34,913 nucleotides of DNA from Alphaproteobacteria bacterium (GTDB taxonomy: Bacteria > Pseudomonadota > Alphaproteobacteria > Rhizobiales > Rhizobiaceae): NCBI GenBank assembly GCA_024280375.1, contig JAJRQF010000020.1:1-34913 (forward strand). The letters are read 5' to 3'. The position numbers and the translations under genes are program-made. The notes below the pieces were generated by a model. It was not told the DNA's origin and ran no database searches. It saw only the letters and a list, made by a program, of their open reading frames with translations. Within the stretch, counting starts at the first letter, position 1. Every line of letters starts with the position of its first letter. Positions 26,241 through 34,908 of this stretch are shown piece after piece.

Positions 26241-27770
26241 CTAGGCAACCCGCGCAAGCGGGGCGCTGGAAACCCGGTAAGAAATAGCTTCAGCCAAATG
26301 AATCCGGCCAATATTTTCAGCCCCATCCAGATCTGCAAGCGTCAGCGCTACTTTCAAAATACGGTGGTAGGCGCGCGCCGAAAACTGCATAGCATTGGCC
26401 GCTTCCTCCAAAAGCGCCTGTCCGCCCGCATCAGCAATGGCGACCTGTTCAATGATGGCGGATGACGCGCTTGCATTTGTGGTTGAGGATACCCCCAGTT
26501 CTTCATAGCGCGCATATTGCCGTTGGCGCGCATTGGCAACCCTTTCGGCAACCACTTCACTGGGTTCGGATTTCGATGGCTGAATAAGGTCACGGGCAGA
26601 AACGGCAGGCACTTGAATGCGCAAATCTATCCGGTCGAGTAGAGGGCCGGAAATTCGGGCCTGATAATCACTGGCACAGCGCTCACCGCGCCGACAAGTA
26701 TGACCCGGTTCGCCAGCCATGCCACATCGACAAGGGTTCATGGCGGCAATCAGTTGAATGCGCGAGGGATAGGAAACCCGGTGATTAACCCGCGCAATCA
26801 TGGTTTCTCCCGCTTCCAGCGGTTGACGTAACGAATCCAGCGCTTGCGGGGAAAACTCTGGAAACTCATCCAAAAAAAGCACCCCATTATGGGCAAGCGA
26901 AACCTCGCCCGGGCGAGCTTTTAGCCCGCCGCCCACAAGGGCAGCCATCGATGCGGAATGGTGGGGCGCGCGAAAGGGACGGGCATTGGAGAGTTTACCA
27001 TCGCTCAATTCACCGGCAATCGATGCAATCATCGAGACTTCCAGCAGTTCTTTTGGTGTTAATGGTGGCAAAATAGAGGGAAGCCGTTCAGCCAACATGG
27101 ATTTGCCGGAACCCGGCGGTCCGATCAACAGTATATTATGGCCACCGGCGGCGGCGACCTCCAGTGCTCGTTTGGCGGTTTCCTGTCCTTTGATATCGGC
27201 AAGATCAGCACCACCAGATGTACGCTCACGTACCGATGCAATGGGTCTTGAAAGTACCTGTGTCCCTTTGAAATGATTGGCCAGCGCAATCAGGCTGGCG
27301 GGTGCGAGAATATCCATTTCCGGGTCAGCCCATGCAGCCTCGCCACCGCAGGCTTTCGGGCAAATCAAACCTTTTGAAATTGCATTGGCGCTAATTGCTG
27401 CCGGTAATACACCGGCAACGGCGGCAATTGTGCCATCAAGCGAAAGCTCACCCAAAACCACATAGGCCTCAAGTGCATCGCCCGGAATTGCCCCAAGTGC
27501 CGCCATAAGCGCCAAAGCAATCGGCAAATCATAATGACTGCCTTCTTTTGGCAGATCAGCCGGTGCCAGGTTAACCGTCACTTTTTTCGGTGGCATCGAA
27601 AGTCCCGATGCATGCAGGGCCGCTTGAACCCGCTCGCGGCTTTCAGCCACAGCTTTATCTGCAAGGCCGACAATATGCATGCCGATTTTACCCGGCGCGA
27701 TCATTACCTGCACATCAACATTGACCGCTTCAATACCCTGAAAAGCAACAGTTGTTACCCGCGAAACCAT
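26241..27770 (-). CDS. comM: YifB family Mg-chelatase-like AAA+ ATPase (ComM)
   Basis: This 509-residue YifB/ComM protein starts with the family-typical MVSRVTTVAFQGIEAVNVDVQV. An N-terminal Lon-like fold (about residues 1-170) is followed by the AAA+ module with Walker A LLIGPPGSGKSMLAERLP near residue 215, Walker B GVLFLDEFPEF near 295, and a Cys-rich CRCGMAGEPGHTCRRGERC segment. ComM is a hexameric helicase that promotes branch migration during natural transformation. In species without known competence its role is less clear. It lies downstream of gshB across a 145-base gap. Confidence 0.93.
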   Translation of the reverse strand: MVSRVTTVAFQGIEAVNVDVQVMIAPGKIGMHIVGLADKAVAESRERVQAALHASGLSMPPKKVTVNLAPADLPKEGSHYDLPIALALMAALGAIPGDALEAYVVLGELSLDGTIAAVAGVLPAAISANAISKGLICPKACGGEAAWADPEMDILAPASLIALANHFKGTQVLSRPIASVRERTSGGADLADIKGQETAKRALEVAAAGGHNILLIGPPGSGKSMLAERLPSILPPLTPKELLEVSMIASIAGELSDGKLSNARPFRAPHHSASMAALVGGGLKARPGEVSLAHNGVLFLDEFPEFSPQALDSLRQPLEAGETMIARVNHRVSYPSRIQLIAAMNPCRCGMAGEPGHTCRRGERCASDYQARISGPLLDRIDLRIQVPAVSARDLIQPSKSEPSEVVAERVANARQRQYARYEELGVSSTTNASASSAIIEQVAIADAGGQALLEEAANAMQFSARAYHRILKVALTLADLDGAENIGRIHLAEAISYRVSSAPLARVA

Positions 27771-27915
27771 AGATCAAACTCCCAACCTCAGCACAAGGTG
27801 CGGTTGAAGGTTAGAACGGGTAAACTGGAATTGTCAAGAACATTTAGAGAACAAATTGAATTTCGCCCGTCATTTCACCCTCAAAAGGTGTGATCGGTTG
27901 TATTTTCAGAACGTA

Positions 27916-28869
27916 TTAAGAACGGTTTTTGGAAATTTTGTCTTCGACCGCATCCCAAAACAGGGCTGCAATATCCGCACCTCCAAAATTCTTAACCTCG
28001 CGAATGCCGGTGGGTGAGGTGACATTTATTTCTGTCATATAATCGCCGATCACATCGATACCGACAAACATGAAGCCACGTTCTTTTAAGGCAGGGCCAA
28101 TACGGGCACAAATCTCTTCTTCACGCGGGGTAATACCGATTGCTTCAGCCCGACCACCCACATGCATATTGGAGCGGGCCTCATTTTCGCCCGGCACCCG
28201 GTTGATCGCGCCAACCGGTTCACCGTCGATAAGGATTATACGTTTATCGCCAGCCCGCACGTCACTTAAATATCGCTGGGCGATGAAGGGCTCCGGCCAG
28301 GTGTCTTCAAATAGCTCTAGTAGGGATGAGAGATTTTGATCGCCCGGCTGAATACGAAAAACCCCGGCACCGCCATTTCCATAAAGTGGTTTGACGATAA
28401 TATCACCAAATTCATCACGGAATTTGCGGATTTCATCGCTGGAGCGAGTGATCAGGGTTTCCGGCATCAGGTCTGGAAACTCGGTTACAAATATTTTTTC
28501 AGGTGCGTTGCGCACCTCAGCTGGATCGTTCAGCACAAGGGTTTTGGGATGAATACGCTCCAGCAAATGCGTTGCCGTAATATACCCCATATGAAAGGGT
28601 GGGTCCTGGCGCATCAACAGAGCATCATATTCGGAAAGATCGGTTTCTACAGCTTTACCCAGCACATAGAAATCACCGGCAATATCCTGTACTTTAACCG
28701 ATTCCACATTGGCAAAAACCCGGCCATCGCGCATGGAAAGCCGGTCAACCGTATAGTGAGAAAGGTGGTGCCCACGCTTTTGTGCCTCCAGCATCAGGGC
28801 AAAGGTTGAATCTCCCTCGATATGGACGGTGGAAATATGGTCCATTTGAACAGCAATATTGAGCGGCAT
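27916..28869 (-). CDS. gshB: Glutathione synthetase
   Basis: This 317-residue ATP-grasp enzyme adds glycine to gamma-glutamylcysteine to make glutathione. The start [12 protein letters not shown] is the family N-terminus. It has AGGA 7 bases upstream of ATG 28867-28869, whereas the frame continues meaninglessly to 29223 over yraN. Later motifs include [34 protein letters not shown] (ATP-grasp loop) and [12 protein letters not shown] at the end of the active site. Its position downstream of rsmI and yraN is conserved in Rhizobiales-type genomes. Confidence 0.96.
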   Translation of the reverse strand: MPLNIAVQMDHISTVHIEGDSTFALMLEAQKRGHHLSHYTVDRLSMRDGRVFANVESVKVQDIAGDFYVLGKAVETDLSEYDALLMRQDPPFHMGYITATHLLERIHPKTLVLNDPAEVRNAPEKIFVTEFPDLMPETLITRSSDEIRKFRDEFGDIIVKPLYGNGGAGVFRIQPGDQNLSSLLELFEDTWPEPFIAQRYLSDVRAGDKRIILIDGEPVGAINRVPGENEARSNMHVGGRAEAIGITPREEEICARIGPALKERGFMFVGIDVIGDYMTEINVTSPTGIREVKNFGGADIAALFWDAVEDKISKNRS

Positions 28870-28954
28870 AAAAAAATCCTGTTTTGTCTGGCTAAATTTC
28901 TTACGGCAAAATCTGAAAGGTGAAAAGGCGTAAAATATTATTACGGCCGATGCC

Positions 28955-29338
28955 TCAGCCTTCCCACGCGCCTTTAATATGGTGCGGCCATGTGCGCGGG
29001 ACAATGGCAATAATGTCATAGCGAATGGAAAGTCTGGCATAATCCGCCTGTTTGGCAAGCCAGTAATCCCCGGCGCTGATAATACGTTGTTGTGCGGTGT
29101 GGCCAACAGCGTCATGCGCTTGCGCAAGGCTTTGGCGGGCCTTAACCTCAACCATGGCAATAAGGTCACCCTTTCGTGCGATAATATCCACCTCGCCCGA
29201 TTTTGTGCGAAAGCGCATTTCAATTATTCTGTAACCCTTAAACCGCAAGAACCATGCGGCCAGAAATTCAGCCCGCCGCCCGCGCTTTTCAGCGGCAATC
29301 CTTTTTTGCCCGGGTCTTGGGTTTGTGACCCTAGTCAT
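28955..29338 (-). CDS. yraN: YraN family (UPF0102) endonuclease-like protein
   Basis: This 127-residue UPF0102 protein has a restriction endonuclease-like core. [18 protein letters not shown] comes first, followed by [21 protein letters not shown], containing the Asp and Glu-x-Lys arrangement of PD-(D/E)xK nucleases. Its biological role is not established. It overlaps the rsmI stop by 8 bases, so the two are translationally coupled as in many genomes, and gshB follows. Confidence 0.92.
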   Translation of the reverse strand: MTRVTNPRPGQKRIAAEKRGRRAEFLAAWFLRFKGYRIIEMRFRTKSGEVDIIARKGDLIAMVEVKARQSLAQAHDAVGHTAQQRIISAGDYWLAKQADYARLSIRYDIIAIVPRTWPHHIKGAWEG

Positions 29339-30230
29339 TTTTCTTTTTCAGTTCCAACGCACGTTGGTAAAGGTCGCGCTTTGAAAGGCCAAGAGCGACC
29401 GCAAGCTCAGCGGCCGCTTTTTTTATCGGCATTTCCTGTAACAATTCGCCAAGGCGTTGATCAATCAATTCATCGCTGGTTTCAATACTGGCGGCGGCTT
29501 CAATCAACACGACAATTTCACCTTTTGGTGCATCCCTATCGGCAAACTCCTGCGCAAGATCATCAAGCGTTCCGCGATAGAAAGTCTCGTGCATTTTGGT
29601 AATTTCACGGCCAATGGCGGCATTTCGCTCAGGCCCCAGCACAACAACCATATCGGCAAGCGAAGCGGTCAATCTTCGGGGTGATTCAAAGAAAATCAGG
29701 GTTGCATTACAATTTGCAAATTCGGCTATTCGTCGTTTACGCGCGCCCTGTTTGTGGGGCAGAAACCCCGCAAACAAAAATTGCTCATTCGCAAGGCCGC
29801 TGGCCACAAGTGCGGCAAGCGGGGCAGAAGCGCCGGGAATGGGAACAATATTTATTTCAGCTTCGATAACACTGATGACAAGTCTGAAGCCCGGATCAGA
29901 AACCAGAGGCGTACCCGCATCGCTGATAACGGCAACAGATTGTCCCTGTTCCAGTTTTGAAAGAATTTCAAAGCCTTTTTGCTTGGCATTATGTTCATTA
30001 TACGAGGTTTTGGCCGTTTTAATGCCATAACGCGCGAGCAAAATTCCGGAGGTTCTTGTATCCTCACAAGCGATCAGATCGCACCCGGCAAGGGTTTCCA
30101 GCGCCCGCAAAGTGATATCACCAAGGTTGCCGATTGGTGTGGATACAAGATATAGTCCACAGGGTAGTGGAGGTGCTTTAAGCACTGCTTGCTGCAGGGT
30201 GTAGGTTCGTTTAGAGTCAGACAATTGCAA
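29331..30230 (-). CDS. rsmI: 16S rRNA (cytidine-1402 2'-O)-methyltransferase RsmI
   Basis: This SAM-dependent tetrapyrrole-methylase-fold enzyme 2'-O-methylates C1402 of 16S rRNA and tunes decoding. Signatures are YLVSTPIGNLGDITLRALETL, ACEDTRTSGILL, AVISDAGTPLVSDPGFRLV and FFESPRRLTASL. The longest frame begins with a TTG at 30228-30230, giving 299 residues. A promoter-like TTGACA-17-TCTAAA (30238 to 30210) lies within it, so a GTG at 30183-30185 (284 residues) may be the real start. Both retain the whole catalytic domain. Confidence 0.93.
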   Translation of the reverse strand: MQLSDSKRTYTLQQAVLKAPPLPCGLYLVSTPIGNLGDITLRALETLAGCDLIACEDTRTSGILLARYGIKTAKTSYNEHNAKQKGFEILSKLEQGQSVAVISDAGTPLVSDPGFRLVISVIEAEINIVPIPGASAPLAALVASGLANEQFLFAGFLPHKQGARKRRIAEFANCNATLIFFESPRRLTASLADMVVVLGPERNAAIGREITKMHETFYRGTLDDLAQEFADRDAPKGEIVVLIEAAASIETSDELIDQRLGELLQEMPIKKAAAELAVALGLSKRDLYQRALELKKKND

Positions 30231-30232
30231 CC

Positions 30233-30286
30233 TGTCAAAGAGGGGGTGATTTGTTTGGTGTTATTCGTCGGTAACCCTCTTTGACA
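30233..30286. promoter_or_regulatory. 12-bp inverted repeat between rsmI and the LpoA-like gene
   Basis: TGTCAAAGAGGG (30233-30244) and CCCTCTTTGACA (30275-30286) are perfect inverted copies separated by 30 bases. Each contains TTGACA reading away from the centre on its own strand. On the minus strand it is followed after 17 bases by TCTAAA (30210-30215), a plausible rsmI promoter. On the plus strand no equally good -10 is in register, though TATAGT occurs at 30324-30329. The repeat could be a shared operator for both divergent genes. Confidence 0.45.
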
Positions 30287-30362
30287 TAGGTCGTGTCAGC
30301 CGTCAAAAGCGGATTGTAACAGGTATAGTGGCCAATATGCATGGGGAAGCATAACAGGACTG

Positions 30363-31571
30363 ATGTTAGTTACTCAGAAAATACAGAAAACTGGAAATAT
30401 CATAGCATTGATATTAATCGGTTTGGCTCTCACCTCATGTCAGGTTGGGCAACTGGGTCTTGCCGGCAATAACCAGCTTTCTGCCAACCCTTCGCCTGTT
30501 GAAAATACCTTGCCGCCGGCAACGGGCGAAACTGTTGGCACCGGTAAAATCAGGGTAGCGCTGCTATTGCCGCTAACGGCACCGGGTAATGCCGGTAAAA
30601 TTGGCGCCGAATTAAAGAATGCCGCCAAGCTCGCAATGCGGGATTTTGGTCAAAATAACATCCAGCTGGTCATCAAGAACACCGGTGGGCAGGCTGCAGA
30701 TGCACAAATTGCGGCAACCACGGCGATTACAGAGCGCTCATCTGTGGTTATCGGGCCGCTGTTCTCAGCCAGCGTGGCGGCAGTATCTTCGGTTACCCTG
30801 CCTGCCAATATATCGATGATAGCGTTTTCTTCGGATCCAGGAAGAGCCAGGCGCGGGGTTTATCTTATGTCTTTTTCTCCTGTGGCCGATATCAAACGAT
30901 CAGTAAATTTTGCAATTTCGCAGGGAAAAACCAAATTTGTCACCCTGTTGCCAAATGGCGCTTATGGTACATTGGCCGAAAATGCTTTGCGTGACATACT
31001 AAACCGCAATAGCGGCAGGTTAATTGCAGTGCAAAAATATGATCACAGCAATGTTTCTATTGAGGCGGCTGTAAGGGAAATTGCTGCTAAGGCAAAATCT
31101 GCAGACGTGATTTATATTCCTGATGGCGGCAAAGTACCCGGCGCTATTCTGGTGGAATTGAGCAGGGCTGGCATAGATACCAATGCCAAATTAGTGCTGG
31201 GTTCCGGTCAGTGGGAATCGACCAATTTGTCGAGTGCCGCATTTAACCGCACAATATTTACCGGGCGGGACAAGCGCCAATTCGCCAATTTTTCTGCTCG
31301 CTATAAAGCAGCATATGGTGCCTTGCCCTCATCAACTGCGGGGCTTGCCTATGATGCTGTTAGCATGGTTGCAGGTCTGGCGCGCCGCAGTGGTGCCAAT
31401 CCATTCAGCTTTGCCAGTATAGAAAGTCGCAACGGCTATAGTGGGGTTAACGGAATTTTCCGTTTTGGCGCAAATGGCAAGGTAGAACGTGGATTGGCAA
31501 TTTATCAGGTGCAAAACGGTGCTACGCAAATTGTCTCCAAGGCTCCAAACACCTTTGGTCCGGGGATTTAG
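30363..31571 (+). CDS. LpoA-like penicillin-binding protein activator lipoprotein
   Basis: This 402-residue lipoprotein has a signal peptide ending in the lipobox LTSC (lipidated Cys26). A Pro/Ser-rich linker follows, then a periplasmic binding protein-like domain from about residue 62 (IRVALLLPLTAPGNAGKIGAELKN). In gammaproteobacteria LpoA is an outer-membrane activator of PBP1a. The alphaproteobacterial relatives share the binding-protein fold, and their partner is less certain. Such a gene divergent from rsmI is common in Rhizobiales-type genomes. AGGA lies about 5 bases before the ATG. The stop TAG overlaps a weak hairpin (31571-31597). Confidence 0.83.
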   Translation: MLVTQKIQKTGNIIALILIGLALTSCQVGQLGLAGNNQLSANPSPVENTLPPATGETVGTGKIRVALLLPLTAPGNAGKIGAELKNAAKLAMRDFGQNNIQLVIKNTGGQAADAQIAATTAITERSSVVIGPLFSASVAAVSSVTLPANISMIAFSSDPGRARRGVYLMSFSPVADIKRSVNFAISQGKTKFVTLLPNGAYGTLAENALRDILNRNSGRLIAVQKYDHSNVSIEAAVREIAAKAKSADVIYIPDGGKVPGAILVELSRAGIDTNAKLVLGSGQWESTNLSSAAFNRTIFTGRDKRQFANFSARYKAAYGALPSSTAGLAYDAVSMVAGLARRSGANPFSFASIESRNGYSGVNGIFRFGANGKVERGLAIYQVQNGATQIVSKAPNTFGPGI

Positions 31572-31627
31572 CGGTAAATTTAATTAGCTTTAACCGCATA
31601 GTGAGCGAAGAGCGAGCCGCCCGAAAA

Positions 31628-31787
31628 GGGCGCCCTCGTGGAGCCGGTGTGTATTGCACATCTGGCGTGAACAGTTAGATCATGTAAGCGAGCGTATTTA
31701 CGCGCAAGCGAACGGTTACATAAAGTGAGTGCACGACCAATAAAGCACTCACGCAAATGGCGTTGCCATTGCTCCGCGAGGGCGCTT
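31628..31787 (+). ncRNA. Candidate structured RNA or palindromic repeat element with multi-branch fold
   Basis: A long closing stem pairs 31630-31644 (GCGCCCTCGTGGAGC) with 31771-31785 (GCTCCGCGAGGGCGC). The only non-Watson-Crick position is a U·G wobble on the plus strand, and two more G·U pairs extend it outward. Inside are TGTG-TATTG-CACA (31648-31660), ATGTAA/TTACAT (31682-31687 with 31716-31721) enclosing GCGT-ATTT-ACGC (31692-31703), GTGAGTGC/GCACTCAC (31725-31732 with 31745-31752) and AATGGC-GTT-GCCATT (31756-31770). The wobbles favour plus-strand RNA. No known RNA family is recognised, and an intergenic repeat element is equally possible. Confidence 0.4.
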
Positions 31788-31857
31788 CGCGCTTCACCTA
31801 TCGGTTCAGTTGGAGCATCAAGTGAGTGCACATGTATAAACTCAAATCGCACGTAGA

Positions 31858-31876
31858 CCCCGGACTTGATCCGGGG
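31858..31876. repeat. GC-rich palindrome of a type common in alphaproteobacterial intergenic DNA
   Basis: CCCCGGA-CTTGA-TCCGGGG is a 7-bp perfect stem with a 5-base loop. From memory, this CCCCGGA…TCCGGGG sequence recurs between genes in many alphaproteobacterial genomes as a dispersed palindromic repeat. No T tract follows, so it is not a standard terminator. Only one copy is present in this window. Confidence 0.5.
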
Positions 31877-31925
31877 GATGCGCAAGACTTGAGCATAAGT
31901 TTACGCAAGCGAGCGACTAAACAAA

Positions 31926-32303
31926 ATGAGTAAATCAATGCAGCATGATAATATGCCAAAATATGAAGCTGAAATTGCCGAGAAAGGTCATAAGCGCCTT
32001 TCTGCGCTTGAACTGGAAACGCTTGTGAAGGGCAATAGTTTTTCTGGTCTCTATAGACCTCCATTTCAGTATGTAATCCGCATTGGAGCCGATGGCTCGC
32101 TTTGGGGTGAAAACAATTTTGGTACAAAAGACAGTGGCCGGTGGTCAATTGATCCTGCGACCGGAGGGTTTACTGTGTCCTGGCAGAACTATTGGGATGC
32201 CAACACCGCATTTGGCTATGTGGTCGATGGTATAATCCACTTGTTTGATGCCCAAACCGGCGACTGGCGTACTTCGATGCTGCATGAGGTTGCCGAGGTT
32301 TGA
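31926..32303 (+). CDS. Hypothetical small protein, faintly DUF995-like
   Basis: This 125-residue protein was not recognised with confidence. It has no signal peptide. After a polar N-terminus it reads as alternating beta strands: LSALELETLVKGNSFSG, then IRIGADGSLWGENNF, SGRWSIDPATGGFTVSWQNYW and IIHLFDAQTGDWRTSML. The pattern of an LSAxEL helix, a glycine-rich strand, a dG(s/t)-type turn and a GrW strand recalls DUF995 proteins, but this is weak. No clear Shine-Dalgarno precedes ATG 31926. ATGs at 31938 and 31953 are alternatives. It lies alone between the repeat-rich gap and the convergent hemW. Confidence 0.6.
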   Translation: MSKSMQHDNMPKYEAEIAEKGHKRLSALELETLVKGNSFSGLYRPPFQYVIRIGADGSLWGENNFGTKDSGRWSIDPATGGFTVSWQNYWDANTAFGYVVDGIIHLFDAQTGDWRTSMLHEVAEV

Positions 32304-32314
32304 CAGGTTTCCTC

Positions 32315-33478
32315 TTACGCCGCTAAATCTGCAATCACCGCGTCCAGTACCAGCCAGCCGCGTTGGGTGGCGCGCAGGCGACCACCCTCCAGCCATTCAA
32401 TCATACCATAGCTGATCAGCGCCTTGATCTGTTCCGGGTTGATCTCTCTTCCCGTTAGTTCCAGATAGCGTTTTGGGTCAAAGCCTTCGCGCACCCGCGC
32501 CTGCATGAGCAGAAATTCATCACCCATCGCCTCTGTGGTGAGTTGTTCATCAATGATAATCCCGTGGCCGTGGTTTTCCACATTTTCCAACCAGGTTTCC
32601 GGGTGCTTTTCACAAATGATTGCGTGTTTGCCGTCATTGGCGGTGAGCCGTCCATGGGCACCGGCACCAATGCCCGCATAATCGCCATAGCGCCAATAGG
32701 TCAGGTTGTGGCGACATTCGGCCCCCGGCACCGCATGATTGGAAATCTCGTAAGCGGGCAACCCGCGGGATGCAGTAATTTCTTGCGTCACCTCATAAAG
32801 TCGTGCCGCTTGTTCTGTTGGTGGCGGCTTTAGTTTCCCCCGTTCGCGCAGGTCCCAGAACGGGGTTTCCTGCTCGATGGTCAATTGATAGAGCGACAGG
32901 TGATCGGCTGATAAGTCGATCGCCTGATTGAGCTCTTGCTCCCAGCTTTCAATCGTCTGGTTTGGGCGCGCGTAAATCAAATCAAACGAAAGGCGTGGAA
33001 ATGTTTCACGGGCAATTTCGATGGCGCGTTTGGCATCATCCACATTGTGCAATCGGCCAAGAAATTTGAGTTGCTCATCATCCAGCGATTGAACCCCGAG
33101 CGATACCCGGTTAACGCCTGAAGCGCGATAGCCACGAAAGCGCTCCGCCTCAACGCTGGATGGATTGGCTTCCAGCGAAATCTCGCAGTCATCTGCCATA
33201 TGCCAGTGACCGGCTACGGCTTCCAGAATGGTTGAGACCGTATCAACTTCCATCAGTGATGGCGTGCCACCGCCAAAAAACACGCTGGTCACCGTGCGGT
33301 TGGGCGCAAGGGCCGCCATATGGGCGATTTCTTTCAGATAAGCTTTGACAAATCGGGCCTGATCGATTTTTTGGTGCCGCACATGGCTGTTGAAATCGCA
33401 ATAGGGACATTTGGCGGCACAAAACGGCCAGTGGATGTAAATGCCAAAACCCGGATTTATCAAATTATCAGATCCCAC
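32315..33478 (-). CDS. hemW: HemW, radical SAM heme chaperone family
   Basis: This protein of about 387 residues resembles oxygen-independent coproporphyrinogen III oxidase but belongs to the HemW heme-chaperone group. The radical SAM cysteines are in CAAKCPYCDF, right after GFGIYIHWPF. Other marks are SVFFGGGTPSLM, SLEANPSS and VNRVSLGVQSLDDEQLKFLGRLH. The frame could begin at TTG 33491-33493 inside rdgB. The GTG at 33476-33478, just past the rdgB stop and giving a family-like N-terminus, is preferred. Order rph-rdgB-hemW is conserved in Rhizobiales-type genomes. Confidence 0.93.
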   Translation of the reverse strand: MGSDNLINPGFGIYIHWPFCAAKCPYCDFNSHVRHQKIDQARFVKAYLKEIAHMAALAPNRTVTSVFFGGGTPSLMEVDTVSTILEAVAGHWHMADDCEISLEANPSSVEAERFRGYRASGVNRVSLGVQSLDDEQLKFLGRLHNVDDAKRAIEIARETFPRLSFDLIYARPNQTIESWEQELNQAIDLSADHLSLYQLTIEQETPFWDLRERGKLKPPPTEQAARLYEVTQEITASRGLPAYEISNHAVPGAECRHNLTYWRYGDYAGIGAGAHGRLTANDGKHAIICEKHPETWLENVENHGHGIIIDEQLTTEAMGDEFLLMQARVREGFDPKRYLELTGREINPEQIKALISYGMIEWLEGGRLRATQRGWLVLDAVIADLAA

Positions 33479-33480
33479 AA

Positions 33481-34128
33481 TTAATCCAAACAACCTTCTG
33501 CAAATTTGGCGAATGCACGCGCCCGGTGTGAAAGCGGTATATCACCGCCCGGTGTCCATCCGTGTTTTTCTTCGGCACTCATTTGCCCGAATGTACGGTC
33601 CTCGCCATCGGGCAAAAACACCGGATCATAACCAAAGCCTTGCGTACCGGTTGGCGGCCAGATCAATTGCCCATGCACTTCGCCGCGAAAATATTCCGCA
33701 TGACCATCCGGCCAGCAAAGGCAAAGGGTGGCGACAAACATTGCACCCCGTTTTGAAGGTTCATCAGCCCCACATTCATTGAGCTTGTCCTCAACCAATT
33801 GCATGGCCTTGGCGAAATCTCTGGTGCCGTCTTCCTGTTCAGCCCAGTCGGCGGTGTAAACGCCGGGCGCACCATCAAGGGCCGCAACACAAAGACCTGA
33901 ATCATCGGCCAAAGATGGCAGACCGGTCGCAAGGGCAGAGGCGTGGGCCTTGGTATAGGCGTTTTGCTCAAACGTCGTGCCGTTTTCTTCCGGTTCAGCC
34001 AATCCAAGCTCGCCCGCAGATTTGGCGGTTAAGCCAAAAGGAGCAATCAATTCGCCAATTTCGCGAACCTTGCCCGCATTATGGGTTGCCACCACCAGCT
34101 CTTTGCCATCAAGTTTTCTGATTGCCAT
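33481..34128 (-). CDS. rdgB: RdgB/HAM1 non-canonical purine NTP pyrophosphatase
   Basis: This 215-residue enzyme hydrolyses dITP, XTP and ITP to monophosphates and keeps damaged purines out of DNA and RNA. The substrate loop [13 protein letters not shown] is near the N-terminus. [24 protein letters not shown] and the C-terminal [18 protein letters not shown]…HRARAFAKF are the classic motifs. It starts 6 bases after the rph stop and is surely in one operon with rph and hemW. Confidence 0.96.
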   Translation of the reverse strand: MAIRKLDGKELVVATHNAGKVREIGELIAPFGLTAKSAGELGLAEPEENGTTFEQNAYTKAHASALATGLPSLADDSGLCVAALDGAPGVYTADWAEQEDGTRDFAKAMQLVEDKLNECGADEPSKRGAMFVATLCLCWPDGHAEYFRGEVHGQLIWPPTGTQGFGYDPVFLPDGEDRTFGQMSAEEKHGWTPGGDIPLSHRARAFAKFAEGCLD

Positions 34129-34134
34129 GATGCT

Positions 34135-34845
34135 TTAAAATGCCAGTTTTTGTAATTCGATTAATTCGCCAATGCCTTTTTTGGCAAGGCCCATCAGTTT
34201 GAGAAATTCATCTTCGCTAAACGGCTCTTTTTCTGCCGTACCCTGAATTTCAATAATACCGCCGGAACCGGTCATGATGAAATTGGCATCGGTTTCAGCC
34301 ACACTGTCCTCGGCATAATCAAGATCAAGCACCGGCTCACCCTCATAGATACCGCAGGAAACCGCTGCCACATGGTCAAGCAATACGGGTTTGGAAATCA
34401 TCGAACGGGCTTCCATCCAGCCGATGCATTCTTTCAGCGCTACAAATGCCCCGGTAATTGAGGCGGTGCGGGTGCCGCCATCAGCTTGAATAACATCGCA
34501 GTCTATGGATATTTGTCGCTCGCCCAGCGCTTCCATATCAACACCGGCGCGTAGTGCGCGACCAATCAGGCGTTGAATTTCAACCGTGCGACCAGATTGT
34601 TTGCCGGATGAAGCCTCACGCCGCATGCGTGAGCCGGTGGAGCGCGGCAACATACCATATTCAGCCGTAACCCAACCCTTGCCACCACCGCGCAACCAGG
34701 GTGGCACGCGCTCTTCCAGGCTTGCGGTGCAAAGCACATGGGTGTCGCCAAATTTAATCAGGCAGGAACCTTCCGCATGTTTTGAAAAACCGCGTTCAAG
34801 GCTCACGGCCCGCATTTCATCATTTTGTCGTTTTGACGGCCGCAT
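34135..34845 (-). CDS. rph: Ribonuclease PH
   Basis: This 236-residue phosphorolytic 3'-5' exoribonuclease trims tRNA precursors and other RNA 3' ends. It begins with the typical [12 protein letters not shown]. It contains [15 protein letters not shown], the phosphate-site segment [22 protein letters not shown], and [25 protein letters not shown] precedes the ATG by about 6 bases. It is the first gene of rph-rdgB-hemW. In related genomes hrcA is the divergent neighbour. Confidence 0.97.
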   Translation of the reverse strand: MRPSKRQNDEMRAVSLERGFSKHAEGSCLIKFGDTHVLCTASLEERVPPWLRGGGKGWVTAEYGMLPRSTGSRMRREASSGKQSGRTVEIQRLIGRALRAGVDMEALGERQISIDCDVIQADGGTRTASITGAFVALKECIGWMEARSMISKPVLLDHVAAVSCGIYEGEPVLDLDYAEDSVAETDANFIMTGSGGIIEIQGTAEKEPFSEDEFLKLMGLAKKGIGELIELQKLAF

Positions 34846-34908
34846 TCGGCTCTCCTGTAATGTAAAACTGTTGGCCGCTTGTAGCCAGATTGGCGGGAGG
34901 GTGCAAAC

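Larger units (their letters stand above)
31572..31925. other. Gene-free 354-base stretch rich in short repeats and hairpins
   Basis: No protein-like gene is seen. The stretch is a mosaic of inverted and direct repeats. AAGCGAGCG occurs at 31686-31694 and 31907-31915, AAGTGAGTGCAC at about 31723 and 31821, and the TTTACGC…AAGCGA motif occurs twice (about 31697 and 31901). A multi-hairpin unit spans 31628-31787 and a GC-rich palindrome spans 31858-31876, both listed separately. The short minus-strand open frame across it is low-complexity and unconvincing. Confidence 0.6.

Noticed and set aside
28336-28809. Open frame of 157 codons opposite gshB
   Set aside because: It is antisense to gshB, whose motifs are complete.
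28870-29223. Long N-terminal extension of gshB
   Set aside because: The extra part overlaps yraN in another frame. The family N-terminus with a good ribosome site starts at 28869.
31580-31885. Minus-strand open frame of 101 codons in the repeat-rich gap
   Set aside because: It runs through hairpins and repeats with no protein-like pattern and no ribosome site. The nucleotide-level structure explains it better.
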